Shown: piece by piece, positions 54,905-63,704 of the stretch
Layout: each line of letters opens with the position of its first letter
Numbering within the stretch: position 1 is the stretch's first letter
Notes under the pieces: generated by a model
What the model was told of the DNA's origin: nothing
What the model saw: only the letters and a program-made list of their open reading frames with translations
Databases searched by the model: none
DNA from: Daejeonella oryzae DSM 19973
Lineage (GTDB): Bacteria; Bacteroidota; Bacteroidia; Sphingobacteriales; Sphingobacteriaceae
NCBI RefSeq assembly: GCF_000422945.1
Contig: NZ_AUHA01000002.1
Coordinates: 806,001 to 870,000 of the forward strand
DNA length: 64,000 nucleotides
Direction: 5' to 3'
Program-made: the position numbers and the translations under genes

Positions 54905-55088
54905 AATATATACCTCAAATGATTTTTTTAAATCGGAAATTGTACGCCAGGTTTTAATTGATCATGAAATGGAGGCCATCCTTATGGACAAGCAGGGATT
55001 TCCATATCGTATTGGTGAGGTTGAAGTATATATACACAGAGATAATTTTAACAAAGCAATAGAACTGATTGTAAAGAACGAATTATAA
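54885..55088 (+). CDS. DUF2007 domain small protein
   Basis: A 67-aa protein. The order IYTSNDFFKSEIVRQVLIDHEMEAILMDKQ, then GEVEVYIHRDNFNKAIELI matches DUF2007 (putative signal transducing) proteins, with a ferredoxin-like alpha-beta fold. It starts inside the CPBP gene (20-bp overlap) and is followed by cdsA after 5 bp, so it is translated in one operon. Confidence 0.82.
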   Translation: MEQGWIKIYTSNDFFKSEIVRQVLIDHEMEAILMDKQGFPYRIGEVEVYIHRDNFNKAIELIVKNEL

Positions 55089-55093
55089 TAAAA

Positions 55094-55900
55094 ATGAAGA
55101 CAAGGGCAATTACCGGATTTTTTTTTGTGGCTGTTATGCTCGCTTCAGTTTTACTGGGAGCCTATGCTTTTACTCTATTTTTCTTAATTCTGAGTGTTTT
55201 AAGTGTAGAAGAGTTTTATAAACTGGTAAGCACCGAAACTGTTAAACCCCAAAAGAGATGGGGTTCTGCTCTGGCCATCAGTATATATTTACCGCTTAGT
55301 TTATATTTTTTTAAGGATGAGCCGCTAATTTATGTTCTTATTTGTGTGCCGGTTATAATTCTGATTATAGTTGCCGAGTTGTATCGTAAGCATCTCAATC
55401 CCTTTCATAATATAGCTTATACCCTGTTTGGTGTAATATACGCAGTATTGCCATTTTGCTTCTTTTATGGATTGGCCTTTACAGATGGCACATATTCAGG
55501 AAATTATCCATTAGGTTTTTTAATTCTTTTATGGGCTAGCGATACCGGTGCTTATTTGTTCGGCGTCAATTTCGGGAAACATAAATTATTTGAGCGGCAT
55601 TCTCCCAAAAAAACCTGGGAAGGTTTTTTTGGCGGTATGATCACCAGTGCAGCTGCAGCACTGATTTTCAGTTTTTATTTTACCGAGCTAAGCCCATTAA
55701 ATTGGATTGTTATTTCTGTAATTATTGTAACCGGCGGAACATTGGGTGATCTTTCTGAATCAATGCTGAAAAGAAGTTTATCAGCTAAAGATTCCGGAAC
55801 CATGCTTCCCGGTCATGGAGGAATTCTCGATCGTTTTGATGGATTGCTATTAGCTGCACCTTTGGTATTTGTATATTTGCAATTTATAAAGGCTTTTTAA
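55094..55900 (+). CDS. cdsA: Phosphatidate cytidylyltransferase
   Basis: A 268-aa protein with several transmembrane segments. CDP-DAG synthase signature region: SPKKTWEGFFGG, then GDLSESMLKRSLSAKDSGTMLPGHGGILDRFDGLL, containing the conserved K-D-x-G and D-R-x-D residues. It makes CDP-diacylglycerol for phospholipid synthesis. Co-transcribed with the CPBP and DUF2007 genes. The length is normal. Confidence 0.95.
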   Translation: MKTRAITGFFFVAVMLASVLLGAYAFTLFFLILSVLSVEEFYKLVSTETVKPQKRWGSALAISIYLPLSLYFFKDEPLIYVLICVPVIILIIVAELYRKHLNPFHNIAYTLFGVIYAVLPFCFFYGLAFTDGTYSGNYPLGFLILLWASDTGAYLFGVNFGKHKLFERHSPKKTWEGFFGGMITSAAAALIFSFYFTELSPLNWIVISVIIVTGGTLGDLSESMLKRSLSAKDSGTMLPGHGGILDRFDGLLLAAPLVFVYLQFIKAF

Positions 55901-55998
55901 CCTCAGCATATTTATTAAATTGATATCCAACAAGATATTTTAAGTGTTGCAAAAGTCTGGAATGATTTTTAACATCACTTTATACGAACATTCATTTA

Positions 55999-57066
55999 AT
56001 GGAACATCAAATCAACCCATCTCCAGAAGATTATTCTGATAAATCAATTAAGAAAGACAGGTCTTTACTTTACATGGGAAGTATTCTTGCTGTGATCATT
56101 TTAGTGATGGGTTACTTAACCTTTTTTGTAGATGATGTTAGTAAGCTTTTTTCATCAAAAGAAGAAACGGTTAATCTGGTGGACGATAAATCTGACATTT
56201 TAGATGAAAATGCTGCCATGAGCGATGCCGAAGTCCGGAGATCTCTTGTAAAATTTATTGAAGCATTTTATTTTGATCAGCGCAGAGGCTATTTTGATCC
56301 GCCAAGTTATTTTGCCAGCATTACCCAAACCTATTATAATTTTCATAATCTAACGTATCAGCGCCTTCGCGATATTCATAATAAGCGATTAAAAGAGATG
56401 CGCAATCTCGATCAAAATTGGATTGTTTCTTCCTTAGATTTTAAGCGTGAAGGATCAAAGCTAGTTGCCACGTATTGGTTAAAGGTTAGTTATTTCAAAC
56501 CTGCTTGGAATAAGCAGGAATCGGCCGATATAAAACATGAAATGATTATTGAAGAGGATGGCAAAATATCTTCACTAAGAGAACTGGAAGTAAAAAACTT
56601 TAATTCTTATGAGGTTGCGCCAATTATTGATACTTTGGGAGGAGAGGATACCAGCTGGCAAGATCCGCAGGGGAATATAGATGAACCCGTTCAAAATTCT
56701 GAAGCCCCTTCCACAGAATCTGAGGCAACTAAATACGAAGGGAGATTATATGATTTAGGTTCCGTAGAAACCTCTCCGGAGTATCCGGGAGGGAACAAAG
56801 CTCTCGGCAAATTTCTGGGTTTAAATTTAAAGTACCCGCAGGCGGCTCGCGAAAATAATACGCAGGGAAAAGTTTATGTTGGTTTTGTAGTGGAAAAAAG
56901 CGGACAGTTATCCGATCTCAAAATTATTAAAGGTATTGGGTACGGATGTGATGAAGAAGCTTTAAGAGTTCTTAAAAACAGTATTGCATGGACGCCGGGT
57001 ATGATTGGAGGTAAACCTGTCAGAACTTCTTACACGCTCCCAATTACCTTTCAGGTTGCTAACTAA
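55999..57066 (+). CDS. TonB-like energy transducer
   Basis: A 355-aa protein with one N-terminal transmembrane helix (about 24-46), an extracytoplasmic middle domain (about 65-205) with FDPPSYFASITQTYYNFHNL, and a C-terminal TonB domain at about 260-355: YPGGNKALGKFLGLNLKYPQ, GKVYVGFVVEKSGQL, and a CDEEALRVLKNSIAWTPG motif. The middle part is not recognised. Such proteins drive TonB-dependent outer membrane transport. Transcribed alone 98 bp after cdsA; it overlaps mfd by 8 bp at the 3-prime ends. Confidence 0.85.
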   Translation: MEHQINPSPEDYSDKSIKKDRSLLYMGSILAVIILVMGYLTFFVDDVSKLFSSKEETVNLVDDKSDILDENAAMSDAEVRRSLVKFIEAFYFDQRRGYFDPPSYFASITQTYYNFHNLTYQRLRDIHNKRLKEMRNLDQNWIVSSLDFKREGSKLVATYWLKVSYFKPAWNKQESADIKHEMIIEEDGKISSLRELEVKNFNSYEVAPIIDTLGGEDTSWQDPQGNIDEPVQNSEAPSTESEATKYEGRLYDLGSVETSPEYPGGNKALGKFLGLNLKYPQAARENNTQGKVYVGFVVEKSGQLSDLKIIKGIGYGCDEEALRVLKNSIAWTPGMIGGKPVRTSYTLPITFQVAN

Positions 57067-60000
57067 CAAGTTGTGGCTGTGCAATTTCTTCCAGAATCTG
57101 TATGGCCATATCTAATGATCCAACGTGTTCAACCGACAGGCGAAGTGTACTTTTTATTTCTCTGAGATTACTGATACGTGGGTGAGCCTGTAAAAATTGT
57201 AATACTCTATTAAACTGCTCGGTTTCAAAATAAGCAGACTGCTGGTTGCTTATAAAGTATCCTTTCAACACATTTTTCTTTAAAGAAAGCTTTTCAAAAC
57301 CAATCTGTTTTCCCAGCCACTGTAACCTCCAGGTTTTAAGCAACTCGCTAACCGGTGAAGGAATAGGGCCGAAACGATCAATTAATTGCTGCTCAAATTT
57401 TGAAAGTTGTGCCTCATCTTCTACTTTAGAAAGTTCAGTATATAAATTATATCGTTCTCCAATATTGGTTACATATTCATCAGGAATTAATACTTCCAGA
57501 TCTGTATCAACCTGGGTGAATGTAATAAATGGCCTTGGTTTCTCATCCGTAAAAAGGTCCTTGAATTCATCATCTTTTAATTCCTGGATGGCTTCGTCCA
57601 AAATTTTATGATACATATCGAAGCCTATTTCGGCAATAAAACCACTTTGCTCGGCTCCTAATAAATTACCGCTTCCGCGGATATCCAAATCCCTCATTGC
57701 TACGTTAAAGCCGCTTCCAAGATCTGAGAATTCTTCAATAGCGCTCAGCCGTTTGCGTGCTTCATTTGTTAAAGTAGATAATGGCGGACTCAGCAGATAA
57801 CAAAATGCTTTTTTATTGGACCGGCCCACCCGTCCCCGCATTTGATGCAGATCGCTCAAACCAAACATATGGGCGTGATTTATCAGAATTGTATTTGCAT
57901 TGGCGATATCCAAACCAGCTTCAATAATAGTTGTGGCCACCAAAACATCAAATTCGCCATTCACAAATCTCATCATTACATCTTCCAGAGCATCTCCTTC
58001 CAATTGTCCGTGTGCTATACCTATCCTAGCTCTTGGAACCAGCGTACTAATTAAACCACCCAATTGCATCAGATCCTGAACCCGATTATGGACAAAGAAA
58101 ATCTGACCACCGCGATCAATTTCATATTCTACGGCCTCCTTAATTAGCTTTTCATTAAATACATGTAGTTCTGTAACTACGGGTTGCCTGTTAGGCGGCG
58201 GCGTGCTGATTATACTCAAATCACGTGCACCCATCAGAGAGAAATGCAGCGTTCTTGGAATTGGTGTGGCAGTGAGGGTTAATGTATCTACGTTCACCCG
58301 AAACTGCTTTAACTTTTCTTTTACGCTAACGCCAAATTTTTGCTCCTCATCAATAATCAGCAATCCGAGGTCTTTAAATTTTACATCTTTGCTTACAATT
58401 CTGTGCGTACCTATGATAATATCTACTTTTCCTTCCGCCAGTTTTTGAAGCGTTTCTTTTATCTGTTTATTGGTTTTAAAACGGTTGATGTAATCAATAT
58501 TGCATGGAAAATCAGCTAACCGGGATGAGAAGGTTTTAAAATGCTGCAGGGCCAGAATAGTAGTTGGAACCAGAATGGCAACTTGTTTACTATCGGCAAC
58601 AGCCTTAAAAGCGGCCCTTATAGCGATTTCAGTTTTGCCGAATCCAACATCACCGCAGACCAGACGATCCATTGGGTGAGGTGCTTCCATATCCCGCTTA
58701 ACATCTGCAGTGGCTTTTACCTGATCAGGCGTATCTTCATAAATAAAAGAAGCCTCCAGTTCTGTTTGTAAATACGTGTCGGGATAAAAAGCATTCCCGG
58801 TTTGAGATTTCCGTTTAGCATATAGCTTAATCAGATCACGGGCAATATCCTTAACTTTTTTTTTGGTTGTTTTTTTTAACTTATCCCAAACATCTGTTCC
58901 CAGTTTATTCATTTTAGGGACAGCCCCATCCTTGCCCGAATATTTTGAAATCCTGTTAAGCGAATTGATATTTACATACAACAAATCGTTATCGGCATAA
59001 ACCAAACGAATCATCTCCTGGCTTTTTCCATTAACCTCTACTTTTTCAAGTCCGGCATATTTCCCAATTCCATGGTCGATATGAGTTATGTAATCGCCGG
59101 GTTTTAATTCTCTTAATTCTTTTAAGGTGATGGCCTGGGTACGTACATACCCTTTTTTTAATTTGTACTTATAATAACGATCGAAAATTTGATGATCTGT
59201 ATAGCAGGCAAGTTTAAGTCCCTGATCAATAAAACCTTCTCTTAAGGATAAATGAACCGGAGTGAATTTGGTTTTTTTATCAATGTCTTCAAAGATGCTG
59301 TATAGCCTTTCTATTTGTTTGGTTGAATCTGTAAAAATGAAATTCTGAATATTCTGCTCTTCATTTTGCTTCAGATTATGGATTAAAAGGTTGAAATCTT
59401 TGTTAAAAGATGGCTGAGGCTTAATATTGAAATTTATTACCTCAGTTGGGTGGTAAAAAAATTGTTTACCAAACTCAAGAATTGTGAAATCATGCAGCTG
59501 ATCGGACAATAGTTTTTCATCTGTAAAACTAAATATTGGATCGAGCCACTGAGGATTTTGTTTCTTATCGGCATCTGGTAAGGCTTTCCAAAATTCTGTT
59601 GCTTTCTTAAATCCGTCACGAATTACATCCAGTGAAAATTCTACATCCTTAAACCATACCAGAGTATCCTGCTCTATGTATTCAAGTAATGAAATATTAT
59701 GTGTGCTTAAAAATTTTGATTGAACGTTTGGAACAATCGTGATGCTTTTAACCTGTTCAACCGATAACTGATCTTCAATTTCAAAGGTTCTGATGCTTTC
59801 TATAAAATCAGCAAAAAACTCAATTCGGTAAGGAAGATCATGAGAGAAAGAAAAAATGTCAACAATTCCGCCGCGGATGGAAAACTGCCCGGGCTCATAC
59901 ACAAAATCGACTCTGTCAAAATCATATTCTATTAAAAACTCGTTGATAAAATCAATATTGAGTTTATTGCCGGTGGCAATTTCGAGTGTGTTTTTTTCTA

Positions 60001-60415
60001 GTGCTTCACGGTTTATTACTTTTTCGGCTAAAGCTTCCGGGTATGTAACAATTAACTTTCCAAATTCTGACGAATGATTTAATTCATTTAAGACTTCGGC
60101 CCGCTGTAACACATTGCCACTGTCTACCTGAGTAAATTCAAATGATTTTCTGAAAGATGAAGGGAATAGTAAAACTTCTTTCTGAAGCAGGTTTTCCATA
60201 TCACTTAGAAAATAAGCGGCCTCTTCCCGCTCGGGCAGTACAAAGATCATACTGCGATGCTGTAAAAAATACAGGGCTACAGCAAGAACGGCATCACTTG
60301 ATCCTACGAGGCCTTTTAAATGAAGTCGTGAGTTTTTGCCGGCATTAATCAGTTTAGCCAGGCCATCAACACGATTGTCAGATTTATATAAATTTAAAAT
60401 ATCACGAATATCCAC
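57059..60415 (-). CDS. mfd: Transcription-repair coupling factor
   Basis: A protein of about 1118 aa from the GTG at 60415 (sequence MDIRDILNLYKSDNRV, family-like). An upstream ATG at 60472 would add 19 residues, but a -7 promoter box lies between it and the GTG. Domains: UvrB-like N-terminal region; RID domain with PGDYITHIDHGIGKYAGLEKV; helicase Walker A GDVGFGKTEIAIRAAF, DEEQKFGV; SF2 motif VI region HQMRGRVGRSNKKAFCYLL; C-terminal D7 domain. It removes stalled RNA polymerase and recruits UvrA. Full length. It converges with the TonB-like gene and overlaps it by 8 bp. Confidence 0.96.
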   Translation of the reverse strand: MDIRDILNLYKSDNRVDGLAKLINAGKNSRLHLKGLVGSSDAVLAVALYFLQHRSMIFVLPEREEAAYFLSDMENLLQKEVLLFPSSFRKSFEFTQVDSGNVLQRAEVLNELNHSSEFGKLIVTYPEALAEKVINREALEKNTLEIATGNKLNIDFINEFLIEYDFDRVDFVYEPGQFSIRGGIVDIFSFSHDLPYRIEFFADFIESIRTFEIEDQLSVEQVKSITIVPNVQSKFLSTHNISLLEYIEQDTLVWFKDVEFSLDVIRDGFKKATEFWKALPDADKKQNPQWLDPIFSFTDEKLLSDQLHDFTILEFGKQFFYHPTEVINFNIKPQPSFNKDFNLLIHNLKQNEEQNIQNFIFTDSTKQIERLYSIFEDIDKKTKFTPVHLSLREGFIDQGLKLACYTDHQIFDRYYKYKLKKGYVRTQAITLKELRELKPGDYITHIDHGIGKYAGLEKVEVNGKSQEMIRLVYADNDLLYVNINSLNRISKYSGKDGAVPKMNKLGTDVWDKLKKTTKKKVKDIARDLIKLYAKRKSQTGNAFYPDTYLQTELEASFIYEDTPDQVKATADVKRDMEAPHPMDRLVCGDVGFGKTEIAIRAAFKAVADSKQVAILVPTTILALQHFKTFSSRLADFPCNIDYINRFKTNKQIKETLQKLAEGKVDIIIGTHRIVSKDVKFKDLGLLIIDEEQKFGVSVKEKLKQFRVNVDTLTLTATPIPRTLHFSLMGARDLSIISTPPPNRQPVVTELHVFNEKLIKEAVEYEIDRGGQIFFVHNRVQDLMQLGGLISTLVPRARIGIAHGQLEGDALEDVMMRFVNGEFDVLVATTIIEAGLDIANANTILINHAHMFGLSDLHQMRGRVGRSNKKAFCYLLSPPLSTLTNEARKRLSAIEEFSDLGSGFNVAMRDLDIRGSGNLLGAEQSGFIAEIGFDMYHKILDEAIQELKDDEFKDLFTDEKPRPFITFTQVDTDLEVLIPDEYVTNIGERYNLYTELSKVEDEAQLSKFEQQLIDRFGPIPSPVSELLKTWRLQWLGKQIGFEKLSLKKNVLKGYFISNQQSAYFETEQFNRVLQFLQAHPRISNLREIKSTLRLSVEHVGSLDMAIQILEEIAQPQLVS

Positions 60416-60432
60416 ACAGCTAAATTTCGAAG

Positions 60433-60440
60433 CAAATATA
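60433..60440 (-). promoter_or_regulatory. -7 box of the mfd promoter
   Basis: TATATTTG on the minus strand (exact TAnnTTTG), 18 bp before the GTG at 60415 and downstream of the ATG at 60472. Predicted transcription start is near 60428. Confidence 0.6.
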
Positions 60441-60573
60441 CAAGTAACGAGGTTTATAAACAGGTTAACCAATCAAAGTTTAGTTGGTTTCTATTAATAC
60501 TTTACTTTTTTTTAACTTAGATCAATGCCTGATGTTTTATGAACAGCATATTTTTTACCATAATTTATAAACT

Positions 60574-60987
60574 ATGAGAAACGCAATTAAATATGGCCTT
60601 CTGATTGGAATTTTTAGTGGGATCTGGATACTGATTATGCATTTTGCAGGAGTTTATAATAAGGATTATCCAAGAACAGATAATTTATCATGGCTTGAAT
60701 ATGCTTCAATAATTATTCCCTTTACCGGATTGTATCTGGGTATTAAAAATTTCAGAGATCATATTAATACGGGCCGTATGGAGTTTTTTGAAGGACTTTT
60801 TGAAGGTTTTAAGATCATAATTGTGGGAGGTGTAATTACTGCTTTTTTTGCCGTAGTATATGTTCAATATTCGCCAACAGTACTCAATACTGATTATATG
60901 GGGCGTATTGGCGGAGCCGGATTGATAGGTATATTGTTTAATCTCATCATATCTTTAATGTTGATGAACAAGCAAAAAAACCTCTAA
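60574..60987 (+). CDS. DUF4199 domain membrane protein
   Basis: A 137-aa protein with four transmembrane helices (about 6-25, 45-62, 85-105 and 118-135). Sequence pattern KYGLLIGIFSGIWILIMH and GLYLGIKNFRDHINTGRMEFFEGLFEGFK is typical for DUF4199 proteins of Bacteroidota. No known function. The next gene starts 1 bp after its stop, so the three membrane protein genes form an operon. Confidence 0.8.
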   Translation: MRNAIKYGLLIGIFSGIWILIMHFAGVYNKDYPRTDNLSWLEYASIIIPFTGLYLGIKNFRDHINTGRMEFFEGLFEGFKIIIVGGVITAFFAVVYVQYSPTVLNTDYMGRIGGAGLIGILFNLIISLMLMNKQKNL

Positions 60988-60988
60988 G

Positions 60989-61276
60989 ATGTTCCGGAAC
61001 ATTCCCCTTGAATTGCTCATTTGGATTGCCGCGTTAACAATCTTAATTTTTTCTAATCCATACTATCATTATTCAATTTGCCCATTAAAAAATCTGCAGG
61101 TAAACTGGTGTCCGGGCTGTGGTTTAGGTCGGTCTATATATTATATTTTCCGAGGAGATTTGCAATCTTCCATAAATCATCACTGGCTTGGAGTTCCGGC
61201 AGTATTCATTCTTTTTCAGCGAATCTTTCAATTATTCCGGATGTTTTTTAATCAATCTGTTCTAATAAAATCTTAA
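60989..61276 (+). CDS. DUF2752 domain membrane protein
   Basis: A 95-aa protein with two hydrophobic segments (about 8-22 and 66-85) and a conserved middle YSICPLKNLQVNWCPGCGLG with RSIYYIFRGDLQSSINHHWLG, which matches DUF2752. The clustered Cys residues may bind a metal or form disulfides. Function unknown. Adjacent DUF4199 (1 bp) and TM2 (1 bp) genes. Confidence 0.85.
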   Translation: MFRNIPLELLIWIAALTILIFSNPYYHYSICPLKNLQVNWCPGCGLGRSIYYIFRGDLQSSINHHWLGVPAVFILFQRIFQLFRMFFNQSVLIKS

Positions 61277-61277
61277 A

Positions 61278-61661
61278 ATGATAGATCAATCTTTATTTAT
61301 GAATTTAAAAGGGGTTACTCCAGATGAATATCAATTCCTGCAAAAAATAACCGAAGGTTTGGATGAAAGCCAGGCCAGATTTTTTATGATGTATTACTCA
61401 GGCAAAAGGAAAAGCCCTCAGGATATTTTATTATTTACGTTGCTGGGTTTTGTGGTTGTAGCCGGTGTTCAGAGGTTTGTAATCGGACAGATTGGTATGG
61501 GATTATTGTATTTACTTACTTTCGGCTTATGTTTCATTGGCACAATAGTCGATCTGATAAATCATCGCAGCCTTGCCGAAGAGTATAATAGGCACACCGC
61601 AATTGAATGTGTAAAATTAACTCGTTACAGTGTCAATTCTGCAGATAATTTTAATAGATGA
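61278..61661 (+). CDS. TM2 domain-containing protein
   Basis: A 127-aa protein. The N-terminal portion is soluble (about 1-45, with DEYQFLQKITEGLDESQARFF). A TM2 domain follows at about 50-110 with two helices (ILLFTLLGFVVVAGVQRF and GMGLLYLLTFGLCFIGTIVDLI) joined by a tight VIGQIG turn. TM2 proteins are widespread in bacteria and of unknown function. Last gene of the three-gene membrane cluster. Confidence 0.82.
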   Translation: MIDQSLFMNLKGVTPDEYQFLQKITEGLDESQARFFMMYYSGKRKSPQDILLFTLLGFVVVAGVQRFVIGQIGMGLLYLLTFGLCFIGTIVDLINHRSLAEEYNRHTAIECVKLTRYSVNSADNFNR

Positions 61662-61781
61662 AAATTGTATTTAAAATTTCAGGCTGTAAATTCCCATTAT
61701 AATTACGATTCCTGTAAATGCGCTGTTTTCCTTATTAATCCAAATTTGGAGATCGTTTCAGTAATAGAGTAAATTCGCAGT

Positions 61782-62879
61782 ATGAAATTATCGCAGATAT
61801 CCACTTTTTTAGAAAAGATTGCTCCATTATCTTATCAGGAAGATTATGATAATTCGGGGCTAATAGTTGGTCATCCGGATCAGGTTGTCAGCGGAGCTGT
61901 AATTTCAGTGGACTGTACTGAGGATGTGATTGATGAAGCTATACAAATGGGATTTAACCTCGTTATTTCTCATCACCCTATAGTTTTTAAAGGGATGAAA
62001 AAGTTTACGGGAAAAAATTATGTGGAAAGGGTAATTATTAAAGCAATCAAAAATGATATTGCAATTTATGCCATCCATACAAATTTTGATAATGTACTTA
62101 ATGGGGTTAATAAGAAGATTTGCGATATTATTGGACTGGTTAATTGCAGTATTCTTTCCCCTAAAACTAATTTGTTGAAGAAGCTAGTTACTTTTTCTCC
62201 CATATCTCACGCCGAACAGGTAAGAAAGGCATTATTTGAAGCCGGCGCAGGAAATATTGGGAATTATTCAGAATGCAGCTTTAATGCAACCGGGAACGGC
62301 ACCTTTCTGGCCGGCCAAAATACAGATCCTTATGTCGGCCAAAAAGGCATCAGGCATATTGAAGAAGAAGTTAGAATAGAAACCATTTTTCCGGGGCATA
62401 TTGAGCGTGAAATACTGCAGGCACTGCATTTAGCCCATCCATACGAAGAAGTAGCCTATGATCTTTATAATCTGGAAAACAAATATAGAGAGGTAGGATC
62501 TGGAATGATTGGCAATCTGGAGATAAGTATGGATGAAGATGCCTTCCTGAATCATGTTAAAAACAAGTTAAATGCTAAAGTTATCAGGCATACTCAATTA
62601 AGAACCAGAAAAGTGAACCGGGTAGCAGTATGCGGCGGGTCGGGAGGATTTCTTTTACCAAAAGCTATTGCTGCCGGAGCAGATATTTTTATAACTGCCG
62701 ATTATAAGTATCATGAATTTTTTGATGCAGATAAAAAAATAGTGATTGCCGATGTCGGACACTTTGAAAGTGAGCAATTTACACAGCAACTATTATTGGA
62801 AATAATTACAGAAAAATTTCCTAACTTTGCCCTCCGTTTAACAACACAAAATACAAACCCCATAAATTATTTGATTTAA
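61782..62879 (+). CDS. Nif3-like dinuclear metal centre hexameric protein
   Basis: A 365-aa protein of the Nif3/YqfO group with the central insert (about 125-235) resembling a PII-like domain. Metal ligand regions: NLVISHHPIVFKGMKKFTG, YAIHTNFDNVLNGVN, and the C-terminal DVGHFESEQFTQQ. It is annotated in databases as GTP cyclohydrolase 1 type 2 homologue, without proof. A TAAATTCG near-match to the -7 box lies before it. It overlaps the next gene by 1 bp (TAATG). Confidence 0.93.
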   Translation: MKLSQISTFLEKIAPLSYQEDYDNSGLIVGHPDQVVSGAVISVDCTEDVIDEAIQMGFNLVISHHPIVFKGMKKFTGKNYVERVIIKAIKNDIAIYAIHTNFDNVLNGVNKKICDIIGLVNCSILSPKTNLLKKLVTFSPISHAEQVRKALFEAGAGNIGNYSECSFNATGNGTFLAGQNTDPYVGQKGIRHIEEEVRIETIFPGHIEREILQALHLAHPYEEVAYDLYNLENKYREVGSGMIGNLEISMDEDAFLNHVKNKLNAKVIRHTQLRTRKVNRVAVCGGSGGFLLPKAIAAGADIFITADYKYHEFFDADKKIVIADVGHFESEQFTQQLLLEIITEKFPNFALRLTTQNTNPINYLI

Positions 62880-63628
62880 TGGAACAAACTGTAGAACAGA
62901 AATTAAAAGCATTATACGAGCTTCAAACTATTCACACCCAGATTGATAAAATTCGCCAGGTTCGTGGCGAACTTCCAATGGAAGTATCTGATTTGGAAGA
63001 TGAAGTTGCTGGTTTAGAAACCCGTATTCAAAAAATAAAAGGCGAACTTGATGAGCTTGAGGATTCCATTGTGACCCGCAAGAACATGATCAAGGAAGCA
63101 TTGGCTGCTACTAAAAAGTATGAAACCCAGCTTAACGATGTAAAAAATAATCGTGAGTACGATGCTATTTCGAAAGAAATAGAAATTCAGGGTTTAGAAG
63201 TGCAGGTTTCTGAAAAGAAAATCAAGGAACACGGTTTTGAAATTGCCAACCGCACGGATGGTTACCAAAAAGCTTTAGCTGATCTTGCCGAACTTAAAAA
63301 GAATTTAGAGCTTAAAAAAGCAGAATTAGATACCATTACTTCAGAAACCGAAAAGGAAGAAGCTGTTTATCTGAAAAAAGCAGAAGAAGCAGAAAAACAT
63401 ACCGATGAGCGTTTGTTAATTGCTTACAACCGTTTACGCAACAATGCAAAAAATGGTCTTGCTGTTGTAACTATTCAGCGTGATTCATGTTCAGGTTGTT
63501 TTAACCAGATTCCTCCTCAAAGACAATTGGATATTCGCCAGCGTAAAAAAATTATTGTTTGCGAGCATTGCGGACGTATTTTAGTTGACGAAGGTTTTGC
63601 ACTGGAAGAAAATCCGGTAGCTGAATAA
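62879..63628 (+). CDS. Coiled-coil protein with C-terminal C4 zinc ribbon
   Basis: A 249-aa protein: about residues 1-180 form antiparallel coiled coils (ELETRIQKIKGELDELED-type), and the end holds SCSGCFNQIPPQRQLDIRQ with CEHCGRILVDEG, a C4 zinc ribbon (DUF164/CdsZ type). Often linked to Nif3-like genes, as here, where the start overlaps the Nif3-like stop by one base. The function is not well defined. A bidirectional terminator follows. Confidence 0.88.
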   Translation: MEQTVEQKLKALYELQTIHTQIDKIRQVRGELPMEVSDLEDEVAGLETRIQKIKGELDELEDSIVTRKNMIKEALAATKKYETQLNDVKNNREYDAISKEIEIQGLEVQVSEKKIKEHGFEIANRTDGYQKALADLAELKKNLELKKAELDTITSETEKEEAVYLKKAEEAEKHTDERLLIAYNRLRNNAKNGLAVVTIQRDSCSGCFNQIPPQRQLDIRQRKKIIVCEHCGRILVDEGFALEENPVAE

Positions 63629-63647
63629 GTTGTAATTCAAATCATAT

Positions 63648-63682
63648 AAAAAAAGCGATCCGTTTTCCGAATCGCTTTTTTT
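63648..63682. terminator. Bidirectional terminator between the zinc-ribbon gene and the FabH-like gene
   Basis: AAAAAAAGCGAT at 63648-63659 pairs with ATCGCTTTTTTT at 63671-63682 around an 11-base loop. A-tract and T-tract serve both convergent genes. Confidence 0.88.
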
Positions 63683-63704
63683 ATACTTAAAGCTGAATTG
63701 TTTA

